From Planctomycetota bacterium (GTDB lineage Bacteria > Planctomycetota > GCA-2746535): a DNA stretch of 52,764 bases. The stretch is taken from NCBI GenBank assembly GCA_002746535.1, contig NVWA01000037.1, positions 1 to 52,764 on the forward strand, in the 5' to 3' direction. This document shows, one piece after another, positions 36,816-45,121 of this stretch (its first letter is position 1; the number at the start of each line of letters is the position of its first letter). The notes beneath the pieces were generated by a model. It made no database searches. It saw nothing but the letters and a program-made list of their open reading frames with translations, and had not been told where the DNA came from. The position numbers and the translations under genes were made by a program.

Positions 36816-38237
36816 TTATTTTTTTTCAGAATACATCGAACGATAATTCTCACCCTTTTTCAATTTTGAAACTTGCAATTCATAAGGCTGATTGATCGCG
36901 TTCTCAATTAATTCTTTACTAGCAAGTCCAATTTCAATTCTTCGAATATCGATATGTTCTAAAGACACACCATAAGACAAATTATGACCGTCATGCCCTT
37001 CAACTCTTTGTTTACTAATGGGAACGCCATTTTCAATTATAAAAATCTCGTTCTTATGGAACAAAAGTTCTCTTTGGAAATTAAGGCTATGAAATTTATC
37101 CCTATACGGAAACGCATTCACATTTCTTCTGAAATTCTTGTACTTTTTATTTTTATAGTAATTTAAATCACCAAAATTTTCATATCCCTTCTGCTCGAAA
37201 AAACCCGATATAACATTATTAAGAAATTTTTTATTTTCAGAATAAGCAATTAAATCAAACTTAATGGTAAAAGAATCTTTTGGCAATTTATCCAGTGTGA
37301 ACCAAACTTTTTTATTGGGATCTGTGATTAAATTATCATCTTTAACTTTCAAGAGACCTTTCTTAACTCTCAATCCTGAATCTTTCCAATTCGTTTTATC
37401 AAAAACTTTTGGCCATTCTTCTGTTGGAGATTCCTCAAGCACGAATGGTATAGAAGCAGTATTTTCAATAAAGTTTTGATAAGCTGGAAAACTAAATCCT
37501 ATCACGGCTAAAATTGAAATATAAATAGCTGCTGTTTTAAGTAATGCTACATTCTTCGCATAACTAAAAGAGGATTGCATTTTCGAGACCACATCCGGAT
37601 TAGCAAACTCCGTAAGATGAACCTCACTGGCCTCTACATTATTAAACTTAAATGCTCTAATCGCTAAAATAATTACACCCGAGCTAACATATTTAGAATC
37701 GCTTAAAATATCTCGCAACTGGTCGATGCCTCTTTTTAAAATACTTCTTAGAGTAGTTCTTTTCATAGAAAGAACTTCTGAGATTCTATTATTTTCAAGA
37801 CCTTCGTAATATTTCAGGAATAGAGGTGTTCTATATTTTTCTGGTAGTTGTTTCATGGCATTTAAAACGGTTTCATCGCCAGAATCAAAACCTACATTTT
37901 CTGCTGTTCGTCTTTGGGAATCGGAAACTTTCTTTTCTCGTTTCATTTTTCTCTCTTTTGATCTAATTAACATTCTTGCATGATTTAATACAATTGATAA
38001 AAACCAACTTTTAGTCTTTTCATTGTTGCCTTCAAGCGCTGCTTGACATTTTTTCTTACTCTCAAGAATCACATGGTAACTAATCTGTAAAACATCTTCC
38101 GCATCGGCTTTGTTATGAGTAATGTAAAAAGCAGATCGATACCCTAATGAATAGGTATCTCTGAAAAATTGATCTATGTATCGATGTTCACTCGATTCAT
38201 AAAACATTTTTAATGAATTTGCTAAATCATTTTCCAT
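36816..38237 (-). CDS. ECF sigma factor fused to a membrane-anchored extracytoplasmic domain
   Basis: The 473-residue protein begins as an ECF sigma factor: region 2 (about 25-95, NKADAEDVLQISYHVILES) and region 4 (about 125-180, LPEKYRTPLFLKYYEGLENN, then MKRTTLRSILKRGIDQLR). A linker is followed by one membrane helix (about 231-253) and a 215-residue beta-type domain with aromatic-rich strands, which may bind a polymer or sense the envelope. Tethering would hold the sigma factor at the membrane until released, perhaps by proteolysis. No anti-sigma gene is nearby. Similar fusions occur in PVC bacteria. The ligand is unknown. Confidence 0.8.
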   Translation of the reverse strand: MENDLANSLKMFYESSEHRYIDQFFRDTYSLGYRSAFYITHNKADAEDVLQISYHVILESKKKCQAALEGNNEKTKSWFLSIVLNHARMLIRSKERKMKREKKVSDSQRRTAENVGFDSGDETVLNAMKQLPEKYRTPLFLKYYEGLENNRISEVLSMKRTTLRSILKRGIDQLRDILSDSKYVSSGVIILAIRAFKFNNVEASEVHLTEFANPDVVSKMQSSFSYAKNVALLKTAAIYISILAVIGFSFPAYQNFIENTASIPFVLEESPTEEWPKVFDKTNWKDSGLRVKKGLLKVKDDNLITDPNKKVWFTLDKLPKDSFTIKFDLIAYSENKKFLNNVISGFFEQKGYENFGDLNYYKNKKYKNFRRNVNAFPYRDKFHSLNFQRELLFHKNEIFIIENGVPISKQRVEGHDGHNLSYGVSLEHIDIRRIEIGLASKELIENAINQPYELQVSKLKKGENYRSMYSEKK

Positions 38238-38551
38238 AGGATGCTTTAAAAAATATCCACACGTTAACTAGATATTTCCTTTATATGTTTTTAAAGTTTT
38301 TTTTCTATCAACTCTAAAACTAATTAAATTAATACTTCACTCTTACTTAAAGTTATCCAAGCTGATGCCAGCTGCCCAAGAAGTGTTGCATACATTTCTA
38401 TATTGGTGCACATTATTTACAAAATAACTAATATTTTCATATAGAAATTTATAATTTTAAAAATAGCTGAAATTAGTGCAACACATTCTCTTTTCCCAGC
38501 ATCAGCTCAGATAGACAGCAAAGATTTAATTCATTTACCAGGAGAATTCAT
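38238..38551. other. Divergent intergenic region with a nested inverted repeat
   Basis: 314 bp separate the ECF sigma gene and the NmrA-like gene. The central 148 bp form the structured element listed next. The rest shows no ORF. Confidence 0.5.
38360..38507. repeat. Nested imperfect inverted repeat, MITE-like or regulatory
   Basis: Outer arms AGCTGATGC (38360-38368) and GCATCAGCT (38499-38507) and inner arms GTGTTGCA (38383-38390) and TGCAACAC (38477-38484) are both separated by exactly 14 bases on each side. A further perfect pair, ATTTCTATAT (38394-38403) and ATATAGAAAT (38439-38448), lies inside. No clear target-site duplication is seen. Confidence 0.6.
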
Positions 38552-39388
38552 ATGAATCGACCAAGCGTATTGATTACAGGAATCACAGGAAATCAAGGAG
38601 GATCAGTTGCCAAAGAATTATTAAAGATGGATTTTAAAATAGTTGGCCTCACCAGAAATAAAAAAAGTAAAAAAGCTAAAAAGCTTATCAAACAAGGTAT
38701 TGAATTAATTGAAGCCGATTTAAGAGATCCAGCAACGCTTCAAGAATTAAATGGAAAAGCCGATTTCGCATTCTTAATGACGGACTTTTGGGCTGGCAAA
38801 GAATCAGAAATTCTTTTTGGAAAAAATCTCATCAACGCTATTAAAGGTACTTGTAAACATTTTATTTTCTCCTCGACACCTTCTTCATTTGAAAAAGGAT
38901 TATTTTCATTCTCAGATTCAAAATATGAAATAGAGCAAATGGTTAAAAAGTCTGGTATGCGATATAGTATTGTAAGACCAGGACTATTTATGGAGCTATT
39001 TAAAAAATTAGAATTTATGCCACCAGTTGTTCTTGGCATGATGTTAAAAAATATTGATGGTGACAAGAAGCTGCCCTTTGTCTCAGTTGAAGATATTGGC
39101 ATTATGGTTTCTTTAATTATACAAGACTCTGATAAATACCATAATTCTGATTTTAATTTAGTCACAGAAAATATAAGTTTAAATGAATACAAATCACTCT
39201 TCAAAACTATAAAAGGCCGAAAGCCCTTCCATATGACCATACCAAATAGTATGTTCAAAAAGTTTGTTAGTAAAGATTTATTTGATTTATGGTCATGGTT
39301 AAATTCAGCAAAACTTGGCTATAAATCTCCAGAATTTTTATCCGCACATAAGAATGCCAAAAAATTTGAATCATGGCTAGCTTATTAA
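38552..39388 (+). CDS. NmrA-like NAD(P)-binding protein
   Basis: The 278-residue atypical SDR has the NmrA-type glycine motif TGITGNQGGSVAKELL and the segments LIEADLRDPATLQELN and MRYSIVRPGLFMELF. The catalytic Tyr-x3-Lys is not evident, as usual in NmrA/HSCARG-type redox sensors and some isoflavone-reductase-like enzymes. It may sense the NADP(H) ratio, but substrate and role are open. A good AGGAG site precedes the ATG. The FeeM-like gene lies 63 bp downstream. Confidence 0.75.
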   Translation: MNRPSVLITGITGNQGGSVAKELLKMDFKIVGLTRNKKSKKAKKLIKQGIELIEADLRDPATLQELNGKADFAFLMTDFWAGKESEILFGKNLINAIKGTCKHFIFSSTPSSFEKGLFSFSDSKYEIEQMVKKSGMRYSIVRPGLFMELFKKLEFMPPVVLGMMLKNIDGDKKLPFVSVEDIGIMVSLIIQDSDKYHNSDFNLVTENISLNEYKSLFKTIKGRKPFHMTIPNSMFKKFVSKDLFDLWSWLNSAKLGYKSPEFLSAHKNAKKFESWLAY

Positions 39389-39451
39389 AGACATTATCAC
39401 CCACGATTTAAAGTTAATGAATTCTATATCAAGATTAAGAAGGGCAATAAT

Positions 39452-40399
39452 ATGAAATCATCAAAACTATCACAAGTATTAAATACATTTACAAATCAAA
39501 GTGTTACAAGTCAGGTACCAAATGATCAAAAGCATTCTACCCCATCTTCATTTTTTCAAATTGAAGGACGCGATATAACAGTTAGTGTTGCTAATAAATT
39601 AACCGATCGAATTCAAGCTTATAATCTTCTTTATAGTGTTTATGTTGAAAAGGAATTTGTTAGTCCCAATAAATCTAAAATGTGGTATTCGCTATTTGAT
39701 GCTCATCCTGATACCGTAACATTTATTGCTAAAGACAACAACAAAGTAGTTGGCGCCATCACAGTCGTCTTTGATTCAGAAATGGGATTACCAGCAGAAA
39801 GCGTGTATTCAAAAGAAATCGATCAATTAAGAAAGATCAACAGAAAGCCTACAGAAATCATTTCTCTTGGTATTAGCAAAGATGCAAGAGGTGCACAAAA
39901 TATTTTAATTAAACTGTTCAATCTAGCTTATTTAACAGCAAAAGAGATTCATTTAGCTTCTGATTTCATCATTACTATAAATCCTAAACACGCACCATTC
40001 TATATTAAGAAAATGTTTTTCAAAATTATTGGTGAGAATAAATCTTATGATAAAGTCGGCGGCGCTCCAGCAACTCTATTAATTCTAAATTTTAAAAAAG
40101 TAGAAAAGGTTATCAATGCTATTAGGCTCAAAACCTATAACAATAAAACCAATTGTCGATTTTTTATTCCATTACTTTTTATAGAAGATGAAAAAGAAGA
40201 AGTCATTAAGATGATTAAAAATGAAATGTCCCCTATGACTAAAGAAGAAGTGAATTATTTTTTTGAAGATGAATCAAAACAAACATATGATAATTCTGAA
40301 GAACACTTTGAATATGTAAGAAATCTATTCAATCTTAAAACTACCTCAATTAATAACACGATGACTTTCGATACATCAGAAATTTTAGTTAATATATAA
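39452..40399 (+). CDS. FeeM-like N-acyl amino acid synthase domain protein (GNAT superfamily)
   Basis: The 315-residue protein has a GNAT-type core between about 45 and 225: RIQAYNLLYSVYVEKEF, a central strand pair TFIAKDNNKVVGAITVVFD, SLGISKDARGAQNILIKLFN and INPKHAPFYIKKMFFKIIGE. This pattern fits FeeM-type enzymes, which join a fatty acid from acyl-ACP to an amino acid such as tyrosine. The C-terminal 90 residues (acidic, EDEKEEVIKMIKNE) are not recognised. An AAGGG site precedes the ATG. No fee-cluster partner genes are present, so the product is unknown. Confidence 0.6.
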   Translation: MKSSKLSQVLNTFTNQSVTSQVPNDQKHSTPSSFFQIEGRDITVSVANKLTDRIQAYNLLYSVYVEKEFVSPNKSKMWYSLFDAHPDTVTFIAKDNNKVVGAITVVFDSEMGLPAESVYSKEIDQLRKINRKPTEIISLGISKDARGAQNILIKLFNLAYLTAKEIHLASDFIITINPKHAPFYIKKMFFKIIGENKSYDKVGGAPATLLILNFKKVEKVINAIRLKTYNNKTNCRFFIPLLFIEDEKEEVIKMIKNEMSPMTKEEVNYFFEDESKQTYDNSEEHFEYVRNLFNLKTTSINNTMTFDTSEILVNI

Positions 40400-40401
40400 A
40401 C

Positions 40402-41208
40402 TTATTTAGCATTTCTAAATTGCCTTGGTGATAAGCCCTCGATCTTTTTGAATTGCTTTGAAAAATATAGAGGATCATTATAGCCACATTGGTATGCTAT
40501 TTCTTGTATAGTTTGCTGAGAGGTTTGCAGCAATATCTTTCCATATGAAATTCTTTGATCAATCACATATTGATTTGGGGAGATATTATAATATTTTCTA
40601 AATAGACGATTAAAATAACCTTCACTGACACCGGCTTCATTTGCTAATATAAATGCATTTAAATTTTTGTCTAAATTCCTATCAATAAAATCTATGGCCT
40701 TTTTTAAATAAAAAGGGGTTTCAGGTAGAATCTCATTACCAAGCATCAATAATAACTTATACCCTAAACAACTAGACTCTTCTTTAAATCCTACAGGTTT
40801 AGTTCTTAACAACCAACTAATTTTTTTTAGGCTGTGTAAAATTTCAAGTGGTCTTTTGGGTTTAATATGCGAAACCTTATCTAACCCTATTGAACGTACA
40901 ATAGATTCAAAATTTCTTCCTCTAAAAATCATAAACCTCTTCAACAATATGGAAGATGATAAATTGGAATAGGTATGGGTTGGCGTATTTAAAATAAAAA
41001 CTTCATTTCTTTTAATAACATATTTCCGATCATTACAGACTAAATCAACTTGCCCTCTGACAACCATTTCAACAGCAAATATTGGCTGATTAATTCTTTC
41101 AAAACAATGACCAGGTAGCCAGTAAGAACTTCCTGCCATTTTTATGGCAAGCGGGTGAACATCTGCCGGATCATGTTGAGTATAACCGTGGGAATTATCA
41201 TTTATCAT
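40402..41208 (-). CDS. AraC-family transcriptional regulator
   Basis: The 268-residue protein has an N-terminal cupin-type sensing domain (about 20-160) and a C-terminal double helix-turn-helix: NAFILANEAGVSEGYFNRLF, then TIQEIAYQCGYNDPLYFSKQ and GLSPRQFRN. It is divergent from the GH4 alpha-galactosidase gene across about 120 bp, the common layout for a sugar-responsive activator such as MelR. It probably activates that gene in response to a galactoside (inference). Confidence 0.88.
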   Translation of the reverse strand: MINDNSHGYTQHDPADVHPLAIKMAGSSYWLPGHCFERINQPIFAVEMVVRGQVDLVCNDRKYVIKRNEVFILNTPTHTYSNLSSSILLKRFMIFRGRNFESIVRSIGLDKVSHIKPKRPLEILHSLKKISWLLRTKPVGFKEESSCLGYKLLLMLGNEILPETPFYLKKAIDFIDRNLDKNLNAFILANEAGVSEGYFNRLFRKYYNISPNQYVIDQRISYGKILLQTSQQTIQEIAYQCGYNDPLYFSKQFKKIEGLSPRQFRNAK

Positions 41209-41329
41209 AAAGCCTCTTTAGGTATGGATATTCCATATTTTAAGTATATTTTTCCATTAACAAAGTTAATTATTACTTATGATTTGTCTTTATAATCACG
41301 TAATTAACAGAATAGAAGGGAAATTTAAA

Positions 41330-42670
41330 ATGGTTAAAATTACATTCGTTGGCGCTGGAAGTATGGTTTTTGCAAAAAATGTCTTGGGTGACTCCATGTA
41401 TAAAGAATCTCTTCAAAAAGCACATATTGCCCTTTACGACATTGATAAAACTCGTTTATCACAAGCCAAAAAAGTAATTCAATTACTAAATAAAAATATC
41501 AATAAAGGTCGAGCAAAAGTTACAGCACACTTAGGTGTTTCAAACCGAAAAGCCGCATTAAAAAATGCTGACTTCGTCGTTAATGCTATTCAAGTTGGTG
41601 GCTATAAACCCTCTACTGTCATTGATTTTGAAATTCCAAAAAAATATGGTCTACGACAAACCATTGCTGACACATTAGGGGTAGGAGGAATCTTCAGAGG
41701 TCTAAGAACAATCCCAGTTATGTTGGATTTTGCAAAAGATATGGAAAAAGTTTGTCCAAATGCCTGGCTACTTAATTACACAAATCCAATGTGCATACTA
41801 ACAGGAGCAATGCTTCGATTCACTGATGTTAAAACTGTTGGCTTGTGTCACTCCGTACAAGCTGTCATTCCACATTTAACAGGCACTTTAAATATTAAAA
41901 ATAAATATAAAAACCTTCAATATAAAGTTGCTGGCATCAACCACATGTCATGGTTACTAGAGCTTACAAATGATGGCAAAGATATTTATCCTGAAATTAA
42001 AATTTTAGCAGCTAAAAAGCTTAAACAGTGGAGAAAAGCCCCTCTGGCTAAAAAATCTGGCGATATGGTACGATTGGAAATGCTCGCAAGGTTTGGCTAT
42101 TACATAACAGAATCTTCCGAACATAATGCTGAATACACCCCTTTTTGGATTAAAAAAAACTATCCGGAATTAATAAATGAATTTAATATCCCTCTTGATG
42201 AGTATCCACGTCGTTGCGAAAGAATCATCAATCGTTGGCAAGAAGAAAGCAAAGGACTCTTACATAATAGAAAATTAAAACATGCCTGTTCAAATGAATT
42301 TGCATCAGTCATCATGAATTCAATTATAACGGGTGAACCTTCTCAAGTAGCGGGAAATGTTCTCAACAACGGACTCATAACCAACCTACCTTCTAATTGT
42401 GTTGTTGAGGTACCTTGCCTCGTTGATAAAAATGGCGTACAAGGTACGTTCGTTGGTAACTTGCCAGAGCAATGTGCGGCCTTAAACAGAACCAATATCA
42501 ACACACAACTTTTGACATTAGAAGCCGCGAGAACACATAAAAAAGAACACATCTATCAAGCGGCAATGTTAGATCCACATACAGCTGCCGAATTATCCAT
42601 CGACGATATCGTTAAAATGTGTGACGAACTCATCAAAGCTCATGGAAAAATACTTCCAAAATTCAAATAA
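41330..42670 (+). CDS. GH4-family alpha-galactosidase
   Basis: The 446-residue protein starts at the ATG at 41330, which has an AAGGG ribosome-binding site and puts the NAD motif at the N-terminus (MVKITFVGAGS). An in-frame ATG 51 bases earlier has no such site. The GH4 metal motif is CHSV (residues 173-176), typical of alpha-galactosidases in this family, and GINH (202-205) follows. GH4 enzymes use NAD and Mn to break glycosides by an oxidation-elimination mechanism in the cytosol. No transporter is adjacent. It is probably controlled by the divergent AraC regulator. Confidence 0.88.
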   Translation: MVKITFVGAGSMVFAKNVLGDSMYKESLQKAHIALYDIDKTRLSQAKKVIQLLNKNINKGRAKVTAHLGVSNRKAALKNADFVVNAIQVGGYKPSTVIDFEIPKKYGLRQTIADTLGVGGIFRGLRTIPVMLDFAKDMEKVCPNAWLLNYTNPMCILTGAMLRFTDVKTVGLCHSVQAVIPHLTGTLNIKNKYKNLQYKVAGINHMSWLLELTNDGKDIYPEIKILAAKKLKQWRKAPLAKKSGDMVRLEMLARFGYYITESSEHNAEYTPFWIKKNYPELINEFNIPLDEYPRRCERIINRWQEESKGLLHNRKLKHACSNEFASVIMNSIITGEPSQVAGNVLNNGLITNLPSNCVVEVPCLVDKNGVQGTFVGNLPEQCAALNRTNINTQLLTLEAARTHKKEHIYQAAMLDPHTAAELSIDDIVKMCDELIKAHGKILPKFK

Positions 42671-42675
42671 AACTA

Positions 42676-42703
42676 GGGGTACAGTTTTTGTACCCCGCTT
42701 TAT
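42676..42703 (+). terminator. Rho-independent terminator after the alpha-galactosidase gene
   Basis: An 8-bp GC-rich stem (42676-42683 GGGGTACA and 42689-42696 TGTACCCC) with a five-base loop lies six bases past the stop and is followed by a T-rich stretch. Confidence 0.8.
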
Positions 42704-42760
42704 TTCGTTAAACCTCGAAAATTATCAATATTCTAAGTGGGCTAATATTTCCAAAACATT

Positions 42761-42780
42761 GGCAAATCTTGCCTTTTTTT
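42761..42780 (+). terminator. Short hairpin with T7 upstream of flgE
   Basis: GGCAA (42761-42765) and TTGCC (42769-42773) enclose a three-base loop and are followed by seven T. It may be a second terminator or part of the flgE leader. flgE starts 82 bases further on. Confidence 0.45.
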
Positions 42781-42861
42781 GTCCTAAACCCTTATTTTAT
42801 CGCTCAGAATCACGGCATAAAGCTTGCTATCTTATAGTTGATTAACCAAAGAGGGAATACC

Positions 42862-44574
42862 ATGGGATTAAATTCAATTCAAGTAGCACTTTCAGGGATG
42901 AAAGCTACACAAGGTAACATTGACGTTATCGGGCATAATATCAGCAATGTCAACACCATTGGGTTTAAAGGCTCAAGTTATCATTTTCAATCTATTTTCT
43001 CCAATCAATTAAGCTCTCAAAGTGCAGAGGAAACTGGATCAAATGATTTCGGCCAAGGTGTCACAGGTGCTGTCCTCTCTCAAATGGATCAAGGAACGTT
43101 AGCAAGATCTACAAGCGATAAAGATATGGCCATAGATGGTGAAGGCTTTTTTGTTCTTTCTCAAGGTGACACTACCGAATATTCAAGAGCAGGCATTTTC
43201 AGACCACAGCAATTTGGGGAGGATGTTGTCCTCGTTGATGAAACGACAGGATTTATTCTACAAGGTTGGAATGCAGACTACCCCTTTACAAATGCTGCAC
43301 CTGATATAGATACAAATGACAATATTTCAAATATTAAAATTCCGATCGGATCTCTTGAACGAGGACGAGCATCTAACTTCGTCAATATAATGGGGAATTT
43401 AAATGCTTCAGAACCACTTTTAGATGAAGAAAATATCATCAAATCAGTTCAACTTACAGACGGTACTGCCGCTGCAACAGATGCAACTAATTTAAAAGAT
43501 TTGGTAAGCTTAACTGCAAACAATAATGAAAAGTTATTTGAGGACATAGATACAACAAATGGTGAAATTAATATAAAAGTATTCAAAGATAATCGAGAAG
43601 TTACCGAAACTTTTGTTTATGGTACAGATGGCACAACGCTGGGAGATTTTGCAAACTGGATGGAAAATGCATTAGGGATCTCAAAACCAACTTCTCCATC
43701 GGCTCTATTTAACCCTACTGGAGTAACAGTAGAAAATGGTGCAATAACAATTGCATCTGGTGTAGGAGCAAACCAATTTATACAAAAAATTGAACTAAAT
43801 TATAAAAATGACAATGAACAATCAAATATTCTAGATTTCACGAACACGTTGAGCGAAAACCAAGCACTCACTTCAAATACAGGTATTATGGTCTTAGACG
43901 AAGAAGGCAAACAACACCCAATTGATGTCATTTTCACAAAATCAAAAGTGGAAGATGATGGTACGACTTGGTCTTTCAATTTGGAATCATCAGAACATTT
44001 CGATGCTACAGGTATTCGCCTCATAGATTCTGGTACTGTAAAATTTGGATTAAATGGTGAATTTCTTACAGCCCAACCAAACCTAACTTCATTTAGTTTT
44101 AAAGATGATGCCGGTGCTACAAAATCTCAAATCTTAAATTTAGACTTTTCAAAAATGACTCAACTTTCTAGTGCCCTTGGCTCAGAATTATCCTTTGTAG
44201 ATGATGGATTTCCCAAAAGTACACTCACTGATTATTACATTGGCGATGAAGGAATTATCATGGGAGTCTATGAAGGTAACTTCACTGAAGAAATTGCACA
44301 GATATCAATAGCAACTGTTATTAACCCCGAAAATTTTATTCAAACCAAAAATGGATACTGGGCTGCCAATAGTCAATTTCAAAATGTAACGATTAGCACA
44401 ACAAGTGTTGGCAAAGCAGGCAACATTAAAGGTGGATTTACAGAACAAAGTAATGTAGATTTGACAGAACAATTTGCAAAATTAATTATTGCCCAAAGAA
44501 GCTTTCAATCAGCCTCAAATGCCCTGAAGGTTTCAAATGAAATCCTGAAAAGCCTTTCAGATTTAGGACGATAA
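42862..44574 (+). CDS. flgE: Flagellar hook protein FlgE
   Basis: The 570-residue protein starts at the ATG at 42862, with a GAGGG site, giving MGLNSIQVALSGMKATQGNI. This is the conserved N-terminal rod/hook helix, continuing GHNISNVNTIGFKGSS. The C-terminal helix LIIAQRSFQSASNALKVSNE, before the end, polymerises with it in the hook. The middle is a large variable domain. FlgE forms the flexible flagellar hook and is exported by the flagellar type III apparatus. No other flagellar gene is in the window, so it is a solitary copy whose partners lie elsewhere, or it is one of several paralogues. Confidence 0.9.
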   Translation: MGLNSIQVALSGMKATQGNIDVIGHNISNVNTIGFKGSSYHFQSIFSNQLSSQSAEETGSNDFGQGVTGAVLSQMDQGTLARSTSDKDMAIDGEGFFVLSQGDTTEYSRAGIFRPQQFGEDVVLVDETTGFILQGWNADYPFTNAAPDIDTNDNISNIKIPIGSLERGRASNFVNIMGNLNASEPLLDEENIIKSVQLTDGTAAATDATNLKDLVSLTANNNEKLFEDIDTTNGEINIKVFKDNREVTETFVYGTDGTTLGDFANWMENALGISKPTSPSALFNPTGVTVENGAITIASGVGANQFIQKIELNYKNDNEQSNILDFTNTLSENQALTSNTGIMVLDEEGKQHPIDVIFTKSKVEDDGTTWSFNLESSEHFDATGIRLIDSGTVKFGLNGEFLTAQPNLTSFSFKDDAGATKSQILNLDFSKMTQLSSALGSELSFVDDGFPKSTLTDYYIGDEGIIMGVYEGNFTEEIAQISIATVINPENFIQTKNGYWAANSQFQNVTISTTSVGKAGNIKGGFTEQSNVDLTEQFAKLIIAQRSFQSASNALKVSNEILKSLSDLGR

Positions 44575-44592
44575 ATCCTTTTCAAAAAGAAT

Positions 44593-45117
44593 TTATTCGC
44601 CTTTAAAAACTCGAATAGGCCTATTAAAACCATCTTTGTGTACAGCTTTTATTTTAAGCTTTTTTTTCTGATGACTATCATTCGAAAACAGATAAAGCGC
44701 GCTCTTTCCGGTTTTATAGCCATTATTATGTCCACTAACAAAAACGCTTAACCGCTGCCCAGACTTTGGTGAAATCAATTCACAATTAAATTCGCATGTT
44801 TCACCAGCTTTTACATCTACAGGGAGACTACTAATATCTGCTCGGCACTCTAATTCATCTAACCCCGTTACAACACAACTAACATTTTTAATTGCTTTCT
44901 TAAAAAGTATTTTAACTTGCAAAACATCTTCGCCAACTTTGTTAAAAGAAATTATGATAGGTGCTTGCTTCTTTCCTCTTTTATTTCTCTTTTTGATTTT
45001 TGGGTCAACTCTTAATTCAACTTCTTGGTCTACACTTTGCTGTTGATCATTTGTCGTAATCGAGAAATAGATCAAGCTGATAATAAGAAGAGAGAAAATG
45101 AAAACTACTAATTTCAT
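44593..45117 (-). CDS. Exported protein of unknown function
   Basis: The 174-residue protein has an N-terminal membrane anchor or signal (about 2-20), a basic Lys/Arg-rich spacer (KIKKRNKRGKKQ) and a beta-type domain with four cysteines (CVVTGLDELEC, then CEFNC). These suggest disulfides in the periplasm. I recognise no family. It lies four bases after the metalloprotease gene and is probably co-expressed and functionally tied to it. It converges with flgE at 18 bp. Confidence 0.6.
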   Translation of the reverse strand: MKLVVFIFSLLIISLIYFSITTNDQQQSVDQEVELRVDPKIKKRNKRGKKQAPIIISFNKVGEDVLQVKILFKKAIKNVSCVVTGLDELECRADISSLPVDVKAGETCEFNCELISPKSGQRLSVFVSGHNNGYKTGKSALYLFSNDSHQKKKLKIKAVHKDGFNRPIRVFKGE

Positions 45118-45121
45118 AATT

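Noticed and set aside
38740..39258. 172-codon minus-strand ORF opposite the NmrA-like gene
   Set aside because: It is a mirror of a well-conserved coding frame and shows no recognisable domain.
41279..41329. Earlier start of the alpha-galactosidase
   Set aside because: The NAD-binding strand should be at the very N-terminus, and a ribosome-binding site precedes the ATG at 41330.
42759..42773. A sigma54-like TTGGCA...TTGCC site before flgE
   Set aside because: Spacing between GG and GC is 8 instead of 10 bases, and the sequence is better explained as a small hairpin followed by T7.
42838..42861. N-terminal extension of FlgE from a TTG codon
   Set aside because: It adds eight unconserved residues, while the ATG at 42862 has a GAGGG site and the conserved hook N-terminus.
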